A stretch of DNA of 64,000 nt, from NCBI RefSeq assembly GCF_001278805.1, contig NZ_CP012602.1, forward strand, positions 5,088,501 through 5,152,500, written 5' to 3'. Below are positions 7,463 through 15,487 of the stretch, piece after piece. The stretch is from Bacillus sp. FJAT-18017. GTDB taxonomy: Bacteria; Bacillota; Bacilli; Bacillales; Cytobacillaceae. Numbering within the stretch: position 1 is the first letter of the stretch; each line of letters opens with the position of its first letter. The notes beneath the pieces were generated by a model. The model did not search any database. It was not told the origin of the DNA and was given only the letters and a program-made list of their open reading frames with translations. The position numbers and the translations under genes were made by a program.

Positions 7463-7867
7463 TCACGCTTCCTGGCTATTGTTTTCGGGTCTAGCCGTTT
7501 TTATTTTTGTGAAAAAATAATAGTATTTGTAAATGACTACAATTGCAAGGAAAACCCTTAGTATTAAGCTGTCAGTAAGAAAAAAAGGAATAGCGATCAT
7601 ACAGTCGGCGAAAATCAGAAGGACTGCCTTTTGTTTTGCTGTCATTTCCCGCTTCTTTACAAAACCTTCGAGATGTTCCTTATAAATCCTGGTACCCTTG
7701 AACCAAATCTCAAACTTTTCAGAACCCCGCATAAAGCAGTAGGACGCAAGTAAGAGCAAGGGGGTGGTCGGGATTACTGGAAGAAATATACCAATTATAC
7801 CTAGGCCCAGTGAAAGGAAGCCGGCCAGAATAAATGCCAGCCGTACCGTTTTTCTTAAAATATCCAC
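7463..7867 (-). CDS. DUF454 (YbaN-family) membrane protein
   Basis: This 134-residue protein has three to four membrane segments. The region GFLSLGLGIIGIFLPVIPTT followed by PLLLLASYCFMRGSEKF is the core signature of the DUF454/YbaN family, inner-membrane proteins of unknown role. The start is GTG with AGGGGGCG just upstream. The gene begins 24 bases after the end of galM and on the same strand, so the two are probably cotranscribed, with no evident functional link. Confidence 0.8.
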   Translation of the reverse strand: MDILRKTVRLAFILAGFLSLGLGIIGIFLPVIPTTPLLLLASYCFMRGSEKFEIWFKGTRIYKEHLEGFVKKREMTAKQKAVLLIFADCMIAIPFFLTDSLILRVFLAIVVIYKYYYFFTKIKTARPENNSQEA

Positions 7868-7891
7868 CGCCCCCTGCTCTTTCCAATAAAA

Positions 7892-8935
7892 CTATTTCGT
7901 TTTAAAGGAGTATTTTGTATAAGAATAATACTCTTCTCCCTTTTCAAGTACTATAGAAGGAAAATCCGGATGATTGATGGCATCTGGATGCTTTTGTGTT
8001 TCAAGGCAGACAGCAAGATAAGGCTGCGGCTTCACTCCTCCATTTAGGGTAAAATCGCCCTCAAGCTGGTTGGAGGTATAAACTACAACTGCCGGTTGGT
8101 TTGTTTCCACCTCCAGTATACGCCCGCTTTCAGGACAAGTTAGCGAGATGCCTTTGGAGCCCGATAGCACAAATGGGTGGTCGTACCCTCGGCCAGCAAG
8201 TAGATTTTGCTCATGGTTCGACACTGTCCCGTCACCTATCTTCCTTCCCATCCTAAAATCAAAGGCTGTACCCTGGGAATCAAGAGTTTTGCCTGTCGGA
8301 ATCAAATCACTGCCAAGTTCAAGGAACCCATCAGAGTCAATTTGCAAAATGTGGTCCAGTATAGTTGATTTAAAATTGCCGCTCAAGTTGAAGTAACTAT
8401 GATTAGTCAAATTAATAAGAGTTTTCTTATCGGTCGTTGCATAATACTCACTAATCAATTCATTGTTTTCAGTAATTGTATAAGCTGTCCTGAATGAAAC
8501 CGTTCCAGGGTAGCCTTCCTCATTTTCCGGGCTTACATATGTAAATTCGATTTTTGCATTCTCACCCGCCCGGCTTGTTTTGGCCGTCCAGACAACCTTA
8601 TCGAGACCTTTTAACCCGCCATGCAGATGATTTTGGCCATCGTTTTGGGCAAGTTGATAGTCCTTGCCATCGAGTGAAAACCTTCCTTTGTTTATCCGTC
8701 CGGCAACCCTTCCGACAACCGATCCAAAATAAGGAGAGTGCTCGATATACTCCTCAATTGACGCAAAGCCAAGGACCACATTTTCAGGTGTTCCCTCTTT
8801 GCCTGGTACATTTAGTTCATTGATAATACAGCCATAATCGAGGCATGTCACACTCATGCCATTATTATTTGTTAGTTTATAAGCATGGACCTCTTGCCCG
8901 CCTGTTTCCCCAAAAAATTTTTTCGTGATTTCCAA
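7892..8935 (-). CDS. galM: Aldose 1-epimerase (mutarotase)
   Basis: The 347-residue protein fits aldose 1-epimerase, which interconverts the alpha and beta anomers of galactose and glucose in the cytosol. Family hallmarks are the substrate-binding NHLHGG near residue 100, the catalytic histidine stretch LTNHSYFNLSG near 180, the acid GYDHPFV near 250 and the catalytic glutamate near the C-terminus (LAVCLETQKHPDAINHPDFP). The start is TTG with GAGGAG 8 bases upstream. Other Leloir genes are not adjacent, so a general mutarotase role is likely. Confidence 0.9.
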   Translation of the reverse strand: MEITKKFFGETGGQEVHAYKLTNNNGMSVTCLDYGCIINELNVPGKEGTPENVVLGFASIEEYIEHSPYFGSVVGRVAGRINKGRFSLDGKDYQLAQNDGQNHLHGGLKGLDKVVWTAKTSRAGENAKIEFTYVSPENEEGYPGTVSFRTAYTITENNELISEYYATTDKKTLINLTNHSYFNLSGNFKSTILDHILQIDSDGFLELGSDLIPTGKTLDSQGTAFDFRMGRKIGDGTVSNHEQNLLAGRGYDHPFVLSGSKGISLTCPESGRILEVETNQPAVVVYTSNQLEGDFTLNGGVKPQPYLAVCLETQKHPDAINHPDFPSIVLEKGEEYYSYTKYSFKTK

Positions 8936-9132
8936 TTCTCCATCTCCTCACCGTATTATTATCACCATCCCTTTTTTAATCAGGATGGTATTATCCCTAG
9001 GCCTTTATACTATTTATAATAAACTAAAAACAAGCCTATTTCCTTTTATACACTTTGATGCTTCTTATTAAGTAAAAAGCATGCCTTTTTAAACTATTTA
9101 GTTCTCGTTAAATCACACAGTAAATAGCACAC

Positions 9133-9165
9133 AAAAAGCATGCCTATTAAACAGGCATGCTTTTT
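9133..9165. terminator. Bidirectional terminator
   Basis: AAAAAGCATGCCT (9133-9145) pairs perfectly with AGGCATGCTTTTT (9153-9165). A near copy of the left arm occurs at 9074-9086. The stem overlaps the last codons of the diguanylate cyclase/phosphodiesterase gene. Confidence 0.85.
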
Positions 9166-11357
9166 GGGAGCAATTCTTGAACAGAAGCAGCAGGTTTGGG
9201 TTGACTGAATAAAAACCCCTGGCCTACAGTACAGCCGCTGGCAACGAGGTAATCAACTTGTTCTTGTCTCTCAATGCCCTCAGCAATAACATGGAAGCCC
9301 ATATGGAGGCCCATATTAAGAATCGTTTTCACCATTGCTCCTCCATCTTCTTCGGTGGAAATGTCATCAATGAACGATTTGTCAATTTTCACTGTATCAA
9401 TTGGAAGATGCTTTAAGTTGCTTAACGATGAATACCCCGTACCAAAGTCATCAAGGGCCAGCTTTACACCAAGCTGATGTAGCTCATTCAAGATATAAAT
9501 TGAGCGGTCAATATTTCTCATAACACTTTCGGTTATTTCAAGTTCCAAGGAACTTGGGTCCATTTCTGTCTCTTCAAGGATTTTTTTAACAGATTCGAGG
9601 AAATTGTCATCCTGAAATTGCCTGACCGAAATATTAACCGAAATCGACATAGGCAAATACCCCTGTCTTCGCCATAGAGTGTGTTGTTCACAGGCCTTCC
9701 TTAATACCCAATTGCCGATCGGAACAATAAGGCCAGTTTCTTCGGCAAGCGGGATAAATTCAGATGGCGGAATCATCCCTCTTATCGGGTGCTTCCATCT
9801 AATCAGCGCTTCAAGCCCAATAATATTGCCGGTACTCAACTCTACCTGTGGCTGGAAAAACAAAGCCAGCTGCTCCTGCTCCAACGCTTTCCTAAGCCCT
9901 GTTTCTAATTCCATCTTCCGTGAGGACAAACCCTGAAGGCGTGAGGTATAGAATTGATAGTTATTCTTGCCTCGGTCTTTGGCCAGGTACATCGCTGTAT
10001 CGGCATTTTTTATCAACGTCTCCCCGTCCTTGCCGTCTATTGGATACATGCTGATTCCAATACTTGGGGTTACATAGAATTCTTCGCCGTTAATCTTGAA
10101 AGGCTCGGAAAATTCATTCAGGATTTTCCTGGCTATTTGAACGGTTTTTTCACGATCTATATTTCTTAGGAAAATAGTAAACTCATCTCCACCCTGGCGC
10201 GAAACAACCCCCGCCTCCGCAACGGTATGAGCAAGCCTTGATGCAACACCCTGCAAAAGCATATCTCCTACCGAATGGCCTTTTGTATCATTAATTATTT
10301 TGAACCTATCAAGGTCCAGAAATAAGACGGATATTGCCTGGCTTGGATTATGCTGCAGTGCTTCAATTAATTGAGTCCGGAATCTATAGCGATTCGGAAG
10401 GCCGGTAAGGCTATCAAAATACGCCATTTGTTGGATTGTCTCTTCCGTCTTCTTGCGTTCGGAAATATCCCTTCCAACTATTTGACGCGCAGCCCTGCCT
10501 TCAAAAAATATTGGCATTGATATCATTTCAATACTAATTTCTTCACCATTCAACCGTTCAGTCTTAAACTCAATACTGATTTTTGTATCGGGTTCATCAA
10601 TTGAAAGCGCTCTGTATCTTAACTCGTTTAATACAGATTCTGGTATTAACCTTGAAAGAGGCCTGCCGATCAGCTGCTTTGGGGAATTGTATCCAAACAC
10701 TATAGCACCTGTCTCATTAATATAATCAATATGGCTTCTGCTATATACCGCAATGATGTCAGGGGACATTTCGACGAGTGTCCTATAACGGTTTTCACTC
10801 TCCATTCGCTCTGTAATATCAAAAAGAACAGAACTGAAGTCGATAAGTTTGCCATCTTCATTAGTCGGGATTCCCCTGTCCTGTATCCAGCGGATTTCCC
10901 CATCAGAACGGATAATCCGATAAATACTAGTGATAGCTTTACCCTTTTCAAGAGCGGATTCCCTTTCCTTTAAAACAACAAGATCCTCAGGATGGATAAC
11001 TTTTTTCCATAATTCATGATCTTCATAAAAATCGCTCAAGGAATACCCGTATAGTTTTTCAATTCCCGGTGTAATCATCAAATGGTTTGACTTCATATCG
11101 TGTGACCATATAGCGACATCAAGTGTTTCAAAAATATTCTTAAGCCTTTGCCGGTTCTTTTTCAGCTCTGCTGTCGTCAGGTCAATACCATTTATGACCC
11201 CAAGAATCAACACACCGGCAATAGCCAGCAACAGAGCATGGACAATTTTTTCATTCACAGAAAAAAGTATGGAACTAGTTTCAGCAATCAACCCCACGAT
11301 AATTGCCGAAATTAATAATAGTTTCCTAGTGTCCCTGAAAATTGCTTTTAACCTCAT
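9147..11357 (-). CDS. PAS-PAS-GGDEF-EAL cyclic di-GMP protein
   Basis: This protein of about 736 residues has two N-terminal membrane segments (about residues 10-60), two PAS domains (about 75-185 and 190-305), a GGDEF domain with an intact GGDEF active site (RQGGDEF, about 387-393) and an EAL domain with intact [25 protein letters not shown] and AEGIE motifs. Both synthesis and breakdown of cyclic di-GMP look possible. No RxxD inhibitory site precedes GGDEF. PAS input suggests redox or ligand sensing at the membrane. The ATG at 11357 is chosen because GAGGGG lies about 5 bases upstream; the longer start at 11387 has no binding site. It is monocistronic. Confidence 0.9.
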   Translation of the reverse strand: MRLKAIFRDTRKLLLISAIIVGLIAETSSILFSVNEKIVHALLLAIAGVLILGVINGIDLTTAELKKNRQRLKNIFETLDVAIWSHDMKSNHLMITPGIEKLYGYSLSDFYEDHELWKKVIHPEDLVVLKERESALEKGKAITSIYRIIRSDGEIRWIQDRGIPTNEDGKLIDFSSVLFDITERMESENRYRTLVEMSPDIIAVYSRSHIDYINETGAIVFGYNSPKQLIGRPLSRLIPESVLNELRYRALSIDEPDTKISIEFKTERLNGEEISIEMISMPIFFEGRAARQIVGRDISERKKTEETIQQMAYFDSLTGLPNRYRFRTQLIEALQHNPSQAISVLFLDLDRFKIINDTKGHSVGDMLLQGVASRLAHTVAEAGVVSRQGGDEFTIFLRNIDREKTVQIARKILNEFSEPFKINGEEFYVTPSIGISMYPIDGKDGETLIKNADTAMYLAKDRGKNNYQFYTSRLQGLSSRKMELETGLRKALEQEQLALFFQPQVELSTGNIIGLEALIRWKHPIRGMIPPSEFIPLAEETGLIVPIGNWVLRKACEQHTLWRRQGYLPMSISVNISVRQFQDDNFLESVKKILEETEMDPSSLELEITESVMRNIDRSIYILNELHQLGVKLALDDFGTGYSSLSNLKHLPIDTVKIDKSFIDDISTEEDGGAMVKTILNMGLHMGFHVIAEGIERQEQVDYLVASGCTVGQGFLFSQPKPAASVQELLPKSMPV

Positions 11358-11458
11358 TGTTTCCCCTCGATTGCCATTTATCGACATTTTAATCTATGTG
11401 TTAAACATACCAAATATGAACCTTCTTCACAATGAAGTTTTTATCGTCCTGGCTATAG

Positions 11459-11490
11459 AAAAAAATAACTGCATGCCTAAAGACATGCAG
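11459..11490 (-). terminator. Terminator of the candidate selenoprotein gene
   Basis: CTGCATG (11469-11475) pairs with CATGCAG (11484-11490). On the minus strand it is followed by TTATTTTTTTC. Confidence 0.75.
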
Positions 11491-11498
11491 CAGTTTGG

Positions 11499-11999
11499 TT
11501 ATTGGCCAGTTACTTTACTAGCGGCGTAAGGAATAATCTCAGCGATTTGATCACCAAAAGGGTCCAGCTGCTGAGATTCGAGAACATTTCCTTTCTTATC
11601 AAGGATAGCGAAACCCCTAAGAGATTTAGGGCCACTAGGGTCTTTTAATTCTGCCTTTTCGATCAATACAAGGTATTTGTCAGAAAGAAGGGTATAATCA
11701 AGCCCCAGGTCTTCCTTCATTTCCTTGTGATCCTCAGGTGAAGACGCACTCAAAGCATATACATCCCCAGGAAACTGATTAAATAATTCTTTGTTCTTCT
11801 GCAGCTCGACCAGCTGCGATTTACAATAGTCTCAGGTATTGCCTGTAAAAAAGAATACGAGCGTAGGCTTGTCCTTCTTTTCAAGTGATACCTCTTTGCC
11901 TTGGTCATCAAGTATAGCTTTGTTCCCTGAGCAGCCTGCCAGGGTAAAAACAACTGCCAATATTACGTAAAAACCCACATAAAGGCTGCGTTTCTTCAT
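11499..11999 (-). CDS. Candidate selenocysteine-containing thioredoxin-fold lipoprotein (in-frame UGA, UxxC motif)
   Basis: Read through one UGA, the frame encodes 166 residues. It has a lipoprotein signal (MKKR, hydrophobic core, lipobox LAGC with Cys23) and then PTLVFFFTGNT, UGA at codon 56 (11832-11834), and DYCKSQLVELQKN. The UGA replaces the first cysteine of a CxxC motif in an otherwise normal thioredoxin/peroxiredoxin-like fold, which continues with VYALSASSPEDHKEM and GFAILDKKGNVLES. A hairpin with a GGUCG loop follows the UGA at SECIS distance. Insertion of selenocysteine would give UxxC, a common bacterial selenoprotein motif. The alternative is a Cys-to-UGA nonsense mutation. No sel genes are in the window. 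The gene has its own terminator. Confidence 0.65.
11801..11817 (-). promoter_or_regulatory. Candidate bacterial SECIS hairpin
   Basis: On the minus strand GCAGCT pairs perfectly with AGCTGC around the loop GGTCG. The stem begins 14 nt after the UGA codon and the loop begins 20 nt after it. The E. coli fdhF SECIS also presents GGUC in a small apical loop about 18 nt after its UGA. Confidence 0.55.
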
Positions 12000-12047
12000 T
12001 TTTTCCCACACCTTTCACCAATTCATCGATAAACCCTCATTGGGGAT

Positions 12048-12180
12048 TTACCTTATTATATCCCACCTAATACCCATTGGAGTATTAAATTTATTTGAAA
12101 CATAAAACAAGCCACACATTGCTGCAATATTTATAACGACACCTGGAACATTGCTCCACCCTCAAATATTTAGCCCCGCT
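12048..12180 (-). pseudogene. Possible membrane-protein remnant
   Basis: Between the methyltransferase stop and the lipoprotein gene, a minus frame without a start reads SNVPGVVINIAAMCGLFYVS and then KFNTPMGIRW to a TAA (12048-12050). An in-frame TGA lies just before it, behind AGLNI. This looks like the end of a decayed small membrane protein. No hairpin like the one at 11801 follows this TGA. Confidence 0.25.
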
Positions 12181-12216
12181 ATCCTTTGTCCAAGAGCTGT
12201 ACTGCAGGAGAGAGTC

Positions 12217-12828
12217 CTATAAAGAGTAACGGTATATCAAAAACCGTTCATTAATATTTTTTTCAGCAAGCCCGGGCAAGGGGACATCCTGAACCATTTC
12301 AAACGGTGTTTGGTATTCAAGAAAATGAACATAGTCACCAGAAGGATAATATAAAATTAAATCAATAGTCCGAGGAACCTCTTCCGCGGAGGCCAGGATA
12401 TTTTGGATAACTTTTATAAAAATGGCGACTGTAAAAGGGTTGAAAAAATAAAACCTGTTCTCTTCAGGCTGCACTATATATTCCTCTGCAAGCCCACAGT
12501 GGAAACGGACCCTGTCTCTACGCTTTTTATACTTAGTAAGATATCCGTTTAAATTCTCCACTGCATCATGATAGAAGACCTCATTAAATTCAACACCTAT
12601 TGCAGTAGTATTAAACAAATAGTTTACATAAAACGGGAGCCTTCCTTTTCCGCTCCCAAAGTCAACGACCACATCGCTCTTAATTAACTGATACTCCGAG
12701 AAAAGTATATCAAGCGCATTATAGGGGGTCGGCTCATAAGGATGGTAATGGATTGATTTCAAAAACCCTTTCTGATTGCCGACAGTTTTTATATTCATTA
12801 ATGTATCCGTATACCGTTCATCGTCCAA
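12217..12828 (-). CDS. SAM-dependent methyltransferase (class I)
   Basis: This 203-residue protein has the SAM-binding motif VVDFGSGKGRLPFYV (about residues 53-67), an acidic second motif GVEFNEVF and the later YFFNPF. The last resembles the NPPF-type loop of N-methyltransferases but lacks the second Pro. The substrate is unknown. The inferred start is TTG with only a weak binding site, and an internal start is possible. Its 3' side is followed by a decayed segment and its 5' side by a dispersed repeat. Confidence 0.7.
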   Translation of the reverse strand: MDDERYTDTLMNIKTVGNQKGFLKSIHYHPYEPTPYNALDILFSEYQLIKSDVVVDFGSGKGRLPFYVNYLFNTTAIGVEFNEVFYHDAVENLNGYLTKYKKRRDRVRFHCGLAEEYIVQPEENRFYFFNPFTVAIFIKVIQNILASAEEVPRTIDLILYYPSGDYVHFLEYQTPFEMVQDVPLPGLAEKNINERFLIYRYSL

Positions 12829-12850
12829 TTAGCTCTCAAACCTTCCTATA

Positions 12851-12872
12851 AGAAAAGCGCAAGCGCCTTGCC
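12851..12872. repeat. Dispersed intergenic repeat, copy 1 (AAAAGCGCAAGCGCCTTG type)
   Basis: The core AAAAGCGCAAGCGCCTTG occurs here in plus orientation and again at 42209-42232 in minus orientation. Elements with this core are common between genes in Bacillus genomes. They may form RNA hairpins (GCGC-AA-GCGC). Confidence 0.6.
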
Positions 12873-12950
12873 AGCGTAAAGGCAGCCCCCCAAGCGTTCA
12901 CTGCCTTCACCGTCTCATACTAATACTATAGCAAATCCATACGCAGTCAC

Positions 12951-13697
12951 CTATTTCAATGTCCGGGTCAAGAAAGCCTTTGTCCGTTCATTGCGAGGAT
13001 TTGTAAAAATTTCATCGGGGTGTCCTGACTCAATAATTTCGCCATTATCCATGAAAATAACCTTATTGGCAACTTCGCGGGCAAAACCCATTTCATGAGT
13101 GACAACGATCATCGTCATGTGCTCCTCTGCAAGCTTTTTCATAACTTGCAGAACCTCACCTGTCAACTCGGGGTCTAATGCAGATGTTGGCTCATCAAAG
13201 AGGAGGATATCAGGATCCATCATCAGAGCCCGGGCTATCGCAACCCTTTGCTTTTGACCGCCGGAAAGTTTGGCAGGGTAAGCATTGGCATGGCCTGTGA
13301 GGCCGATTTTTCCTAGCAGTTCGGTACTTCGATGCTGTAAATCCCCAAGCTGTTCATTCTTTACTAACTTCGGTGCAAGCTCAAGATTTTCCTTAACCGT
13401 TAGATGAGGAAACAGGTTAAAATGCTGGAATACCATACCCATCTTTGCGGTAATTCGTTTTGTTTCCTGTGGCTTCGGATAGATTCCATCCCTGGCCAGA
13501 AAATCGCCTTCTACCTGAATTGACCCGCCATCGATTTTCTCTAAATGGACAAGGCTTCTAAGCATAGTACTTTTTCCCGAACCTGAAGGGCCGATTACGG
13601 CAACAACATCATTTTTACTAACCTCGAACGAGATTTTCTTAAGGACATCAAGCGCCCCGTAAGATTTTTTAAGATTGGAGACTTCGATAATGGCCAT
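12951..13697 (-). CDS. Polar amino-acid ABC transporter, ATP-binding protein
   Basis: This 248-residue ABC ATPase has Walker [10 protein letters not shown] (about 33-41), the Q-loop [11 protein letters not shown], the signature [15 protein letters not shown] and Walker [16 protein letters not shown]. This subtype (GlnQ/ArtM/TcyN) energises import of polar amino acids. It is the last gene of a substrate-binding protein, permease, ATPase operon and starts 11 bases after the permease stop. The exact amino acid cannot be told from the ATPase. Confidence 0.92.
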   Translation of the reverse strand: MAIIEVSNLKKSYGALDVLKKISFEVSKNDVVAVIGPSGSGKSTMLRSLVHLEKIDGGSIQVEGDFLARDGIYPKPQETKRITAKMGMVFQHFNLFPHLTVKENLELAPKLVKNEQLGDLQHRSTELLGKIGLTGHANAYPAKLSGGQKQRVAIARALMMDPDILLFDEPTSALDPELTGEVLQVMKKLAEEHMTMIVVTHEMGFAREVANKVIFMDNGEIIESGHPDEIFTNPRNERTKAFLTRTLK

Positions 13698-13708
13698 ATT
13701 CAGCCCTC

Positions 13709-14368
13709 CTATTCAAACGTAAATCGGCGTTCAATCCACTTAAAGAAAGCAGTAAGCACCAGAGTCATAATTAAATAAATCACGCCAGCCACGAAGAATG
13801 GCACGATAGTAAAATCACGGTTAACAGCAGTCTGGGCGAAATGCAGCAATTCCGGTACTGCTACCGCATAAAGCAGGGCTGTATCCTTTACCAGTGTTAT
13901 GGATTCGTTGGCTACGGACGGAAGTGCAATCCTGAACATTTGCGGAAGGACAACCCTCGTTGTAGTTTGCCATTTGCTGAGTCCCAGTACTTGGGCTGCT
14001 TCGAATTGTCCTTTGTCAATGGCGAGCAGGCCACCCCGGAAGATTTCCGCAAAATATGCGGCATAATTAAGCACAAAGCCCAAGCTTGCCGCGACAAAGC
14101 GGTCGAGTACAAGATATTCCCCCACCACAGGAATCATCGGTAATCCAAAACATATAAACAAAAGCTGCAAAAGAAGCGGTGTTCCGCGCATAACATATAT
14201 GTAGCCCTGAGCCAGCCAGGATAATGGCCTAAAACTGCTTCTAACTGCTAGTGTAAGTAGAAATCCCAGCGGAATTGACAAGATGATCGCAATGAAAAAA
14301 AGCAGAACGGTCATCTGGGCGCCTTCAAGCATCGGGCCAAGGATTTCTAGAATATAGTCAAGTGTCAT
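13709..14368 (-). CDS. Polar amino-acid ABC transporter, permease
   Basis: This 219-residue permease has five membrane segments. The loop [20 protein letters not shown] near residue 130 is the EAA motif that docks on the ATPase in His/Glu/Gln/Arg-type importers. The ATG at 14368 is chosen because GGAGG lies 8 bases upstream; the upstream ATG at 14383 has no binding site. A single permease suggests a homodimeric channel. A long hairpin separates it from the binding-protein gene. Confidence 0.9.
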   Translation of the reverse strand: MTLDYILEILGPMLEGAQMTVLLFFIAIILSIPLGFLLTLAVRSSFRPLSWLAQGYIYVMRGTPLLLQLLFICFGLPMIPVVGEYLVLDRFVAASLGFVLNYAAYFAEIFRGGLLAIDKGQFEAAQVLGLSKWQTTTRVVLPQMFRIALPSVANESITLVKDTALLYAVAVPELLHFAQTAVNRDFTIVPFFVAGVIYLIMTLVLTAFFKWIERRFTFE

Positions 14369-14408
14369 AAGGATTTCCTCCATTTAGCAAGTGCCAATGC
14401 AAGCGTAA

Positions 14409-14441
14409 CAAAACAGGGTTTCCTGAGGAAATCCTGTTTTG
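14409..14441 (-). promoter_or_regulatory. Long hairpin between binding-protein and permease genes
   Basis: A 15-bp stem with a 3-nt loop (CAAAACAGG...CCTGTTTTG) lies between the two genes and is followed by only TTACG. Such hairpins often stabilise the upstream message or end part of the transcripts, so that more binding protein than permease is made. Confidence 0.6.
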
Positions 14442-14461
14442 CCCACTGTTCTTATTACGTA

Positions 14462-15241
14462 TTATTTTAGTACTTTATCTTCGCCAAACCATTTCTTTGA
14501 AATGTCAGCGGCTGTGCCATCTTCATTCATCTCATCAAGCGCTTTTTGCAATTTTTCGAGCAGCTCTTCATTGCCTTTTTTCACGCCAACACCATATTCC
14601 TCTGGAGCAAGTGATTCTTCAAGCACCTTAAAGGATTCCTCTTCCTTCTCCATATAATAGTTAATGACTACTTCATCAATAATTACCGCATCAAGGCGGC
14701 CGCTTTTTAAATCATTCAAAGCCATAACATTATCAGAGAACTCGGTTACTTCCCTAATCTTCCCACTGATTGGGTTTGCTTCAAGAGCGTCTTTTGCTGA
14801 AGAAAGGGACTGCAAGCCAACTATCTTACCTTCGAGATCTGAAAGCTTTTCCAACTTTGAGTCAGCCTTTGTCACGACCACCTGCGCGTTTTTCAAATAC
14901 GGCTTTGTAAAAAGAACTTTTTGCTTCCGTTCGTCTGTGATAGTATACCCATTCCAAATTAGGTCAATCCTGCCGCTTGAAAGCTCGGACTCTTTTGTTT
15001 TCCAGTCAATCGGCTGGAATTTCACTTCAAGACCCATCTTGTCTGCGGCTGCTTTGGCGTAATCAATATCGAAACCGACAATCTCATTGTTTTCATCACG
15101 GAAACCCATTGGAGCAAATTTATCATCAATGCCCACTATCAACGTATCATCAGATTCCTTCCCAGAAGTAGAACTGCCTGAACATGCTGCCAGGACTATA
15201 AATAAAGCTGAAATTAAAAGCATCATAGCTGTACGTTTCAT
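14462..15241 (-). CDS. Polar amino-acid ABC transporter, substrate-binding lipoprotein
   Basis: This protein of about 259 residues has a lipoprotein signal (lipobox VLAAC near residue 19) followed by a type-2 periplasmic-binding fold. The strand LIVGIDDKFAPMGFRDENN, the segment GFDIDYAKAAADKMG and the conserved GRIDLIWNGYTITDERK are typical of cystine, glutamine or arginine binding proteins (TcyJ/TcyK/ArtP group). The start at 15241 has AAAGGATGG 8 bases upstream. It is the first gene of the operon, with its own promoter and a CodY-like box, so it is probably repressed in amino-acid-rich medium. Confidence 0.9.
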   Translation of the reverse strand: MKRTAMMLLISALFIVLAACSGSSTSGKESDDTLIVGIDDKFAPMGFRDENNEIVGFDIDYAKAAADKMGLEVKFQPIDWKTKESELSSGRIDLIWNGYTITDERKQKVLFTKPYLKNAQVVVTKADSKLEKLSDLEGKIVGLQSLSSAKDALEANPISGKIREVTEFSDNVMALNDLKSGRLDAVIIDEVVINYYMEKEEESFKVLEESLAPEEYGVGVKKGNEELLEKLQKALDEMNEDGTAADISKKWFGEDKVLK

Positions 15242-15320
15242 TTTGTATACCATCCTTTAATAGATTATTTTAATAGATTTAAAAATCCTTTAGTACGTTA
15301 CCGTATTATCACACTATCAG

Positions 15321-15349
15321 ATTATAACACTAAAATTCATAGTGGACAA
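15321..15349 (-). promoter_or_regulatory. Promoter of the amino-acid ABC operon
   Basis: TTGTCC (15344-15349) and a perfect TATAAT (15321-15326) on the minus strand are separated by 17 bases. Confidence 0.7.
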
Positions 15350-15359
15350 TACCCCAGCA

Positions 15360-15374
15360 TATGTTCAGAAAATT
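15360..15374 (-). promoter_or_regulatory. CodY-like box
   Basis: AATTTTCTGAACATA on the minus strand matches 13 of 15 positions of the CodY consensus AATTTTCWGAAAATT. It lies 10 bases upstream of the -35 element of the amino-acid transporter promoter. Confidence 0.5.
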
Positions 15375-15428
15375 TTCTGCTTAAGGCTTCTTTTTCAGCT
15401 AAAATGAGCTTCTTGATCCATAAATTAA

Positions 15429-15469
15429 ACCAGCACTTTCCTCGGGATTTTCCGTAGGGAGGTGCTGGT
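15429..15469 (-). terminator. Terminator of the MFS gene
   Basis: ACCAGCAC (15429-15436) pairs with GTGCTGGT (15462-15469), with further partial pairing inside (CCT with AGG). It is followed on the minus strand by TTTAATTTA. Confidence 0.65.
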
Positions 15470-15487
15470 TTTGTTTATTTTAAAAAT

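Noticed and set aside
11750..11953. 67-codon minus frame over the lipoprotein gene
   Set aside because: It is a different frame from the lipobox and thioredoxin-fold sequence; it opens only because the real frame has a UGA. The continuous reading through UGA explains the region better.
12048..12216. Second in-frame TGA (behind AGLNI) considered as another selenocysteine
   Set aside because: No hairpin follows, no cysteine motif is present and the frame has no start; it is a decayed fragment.
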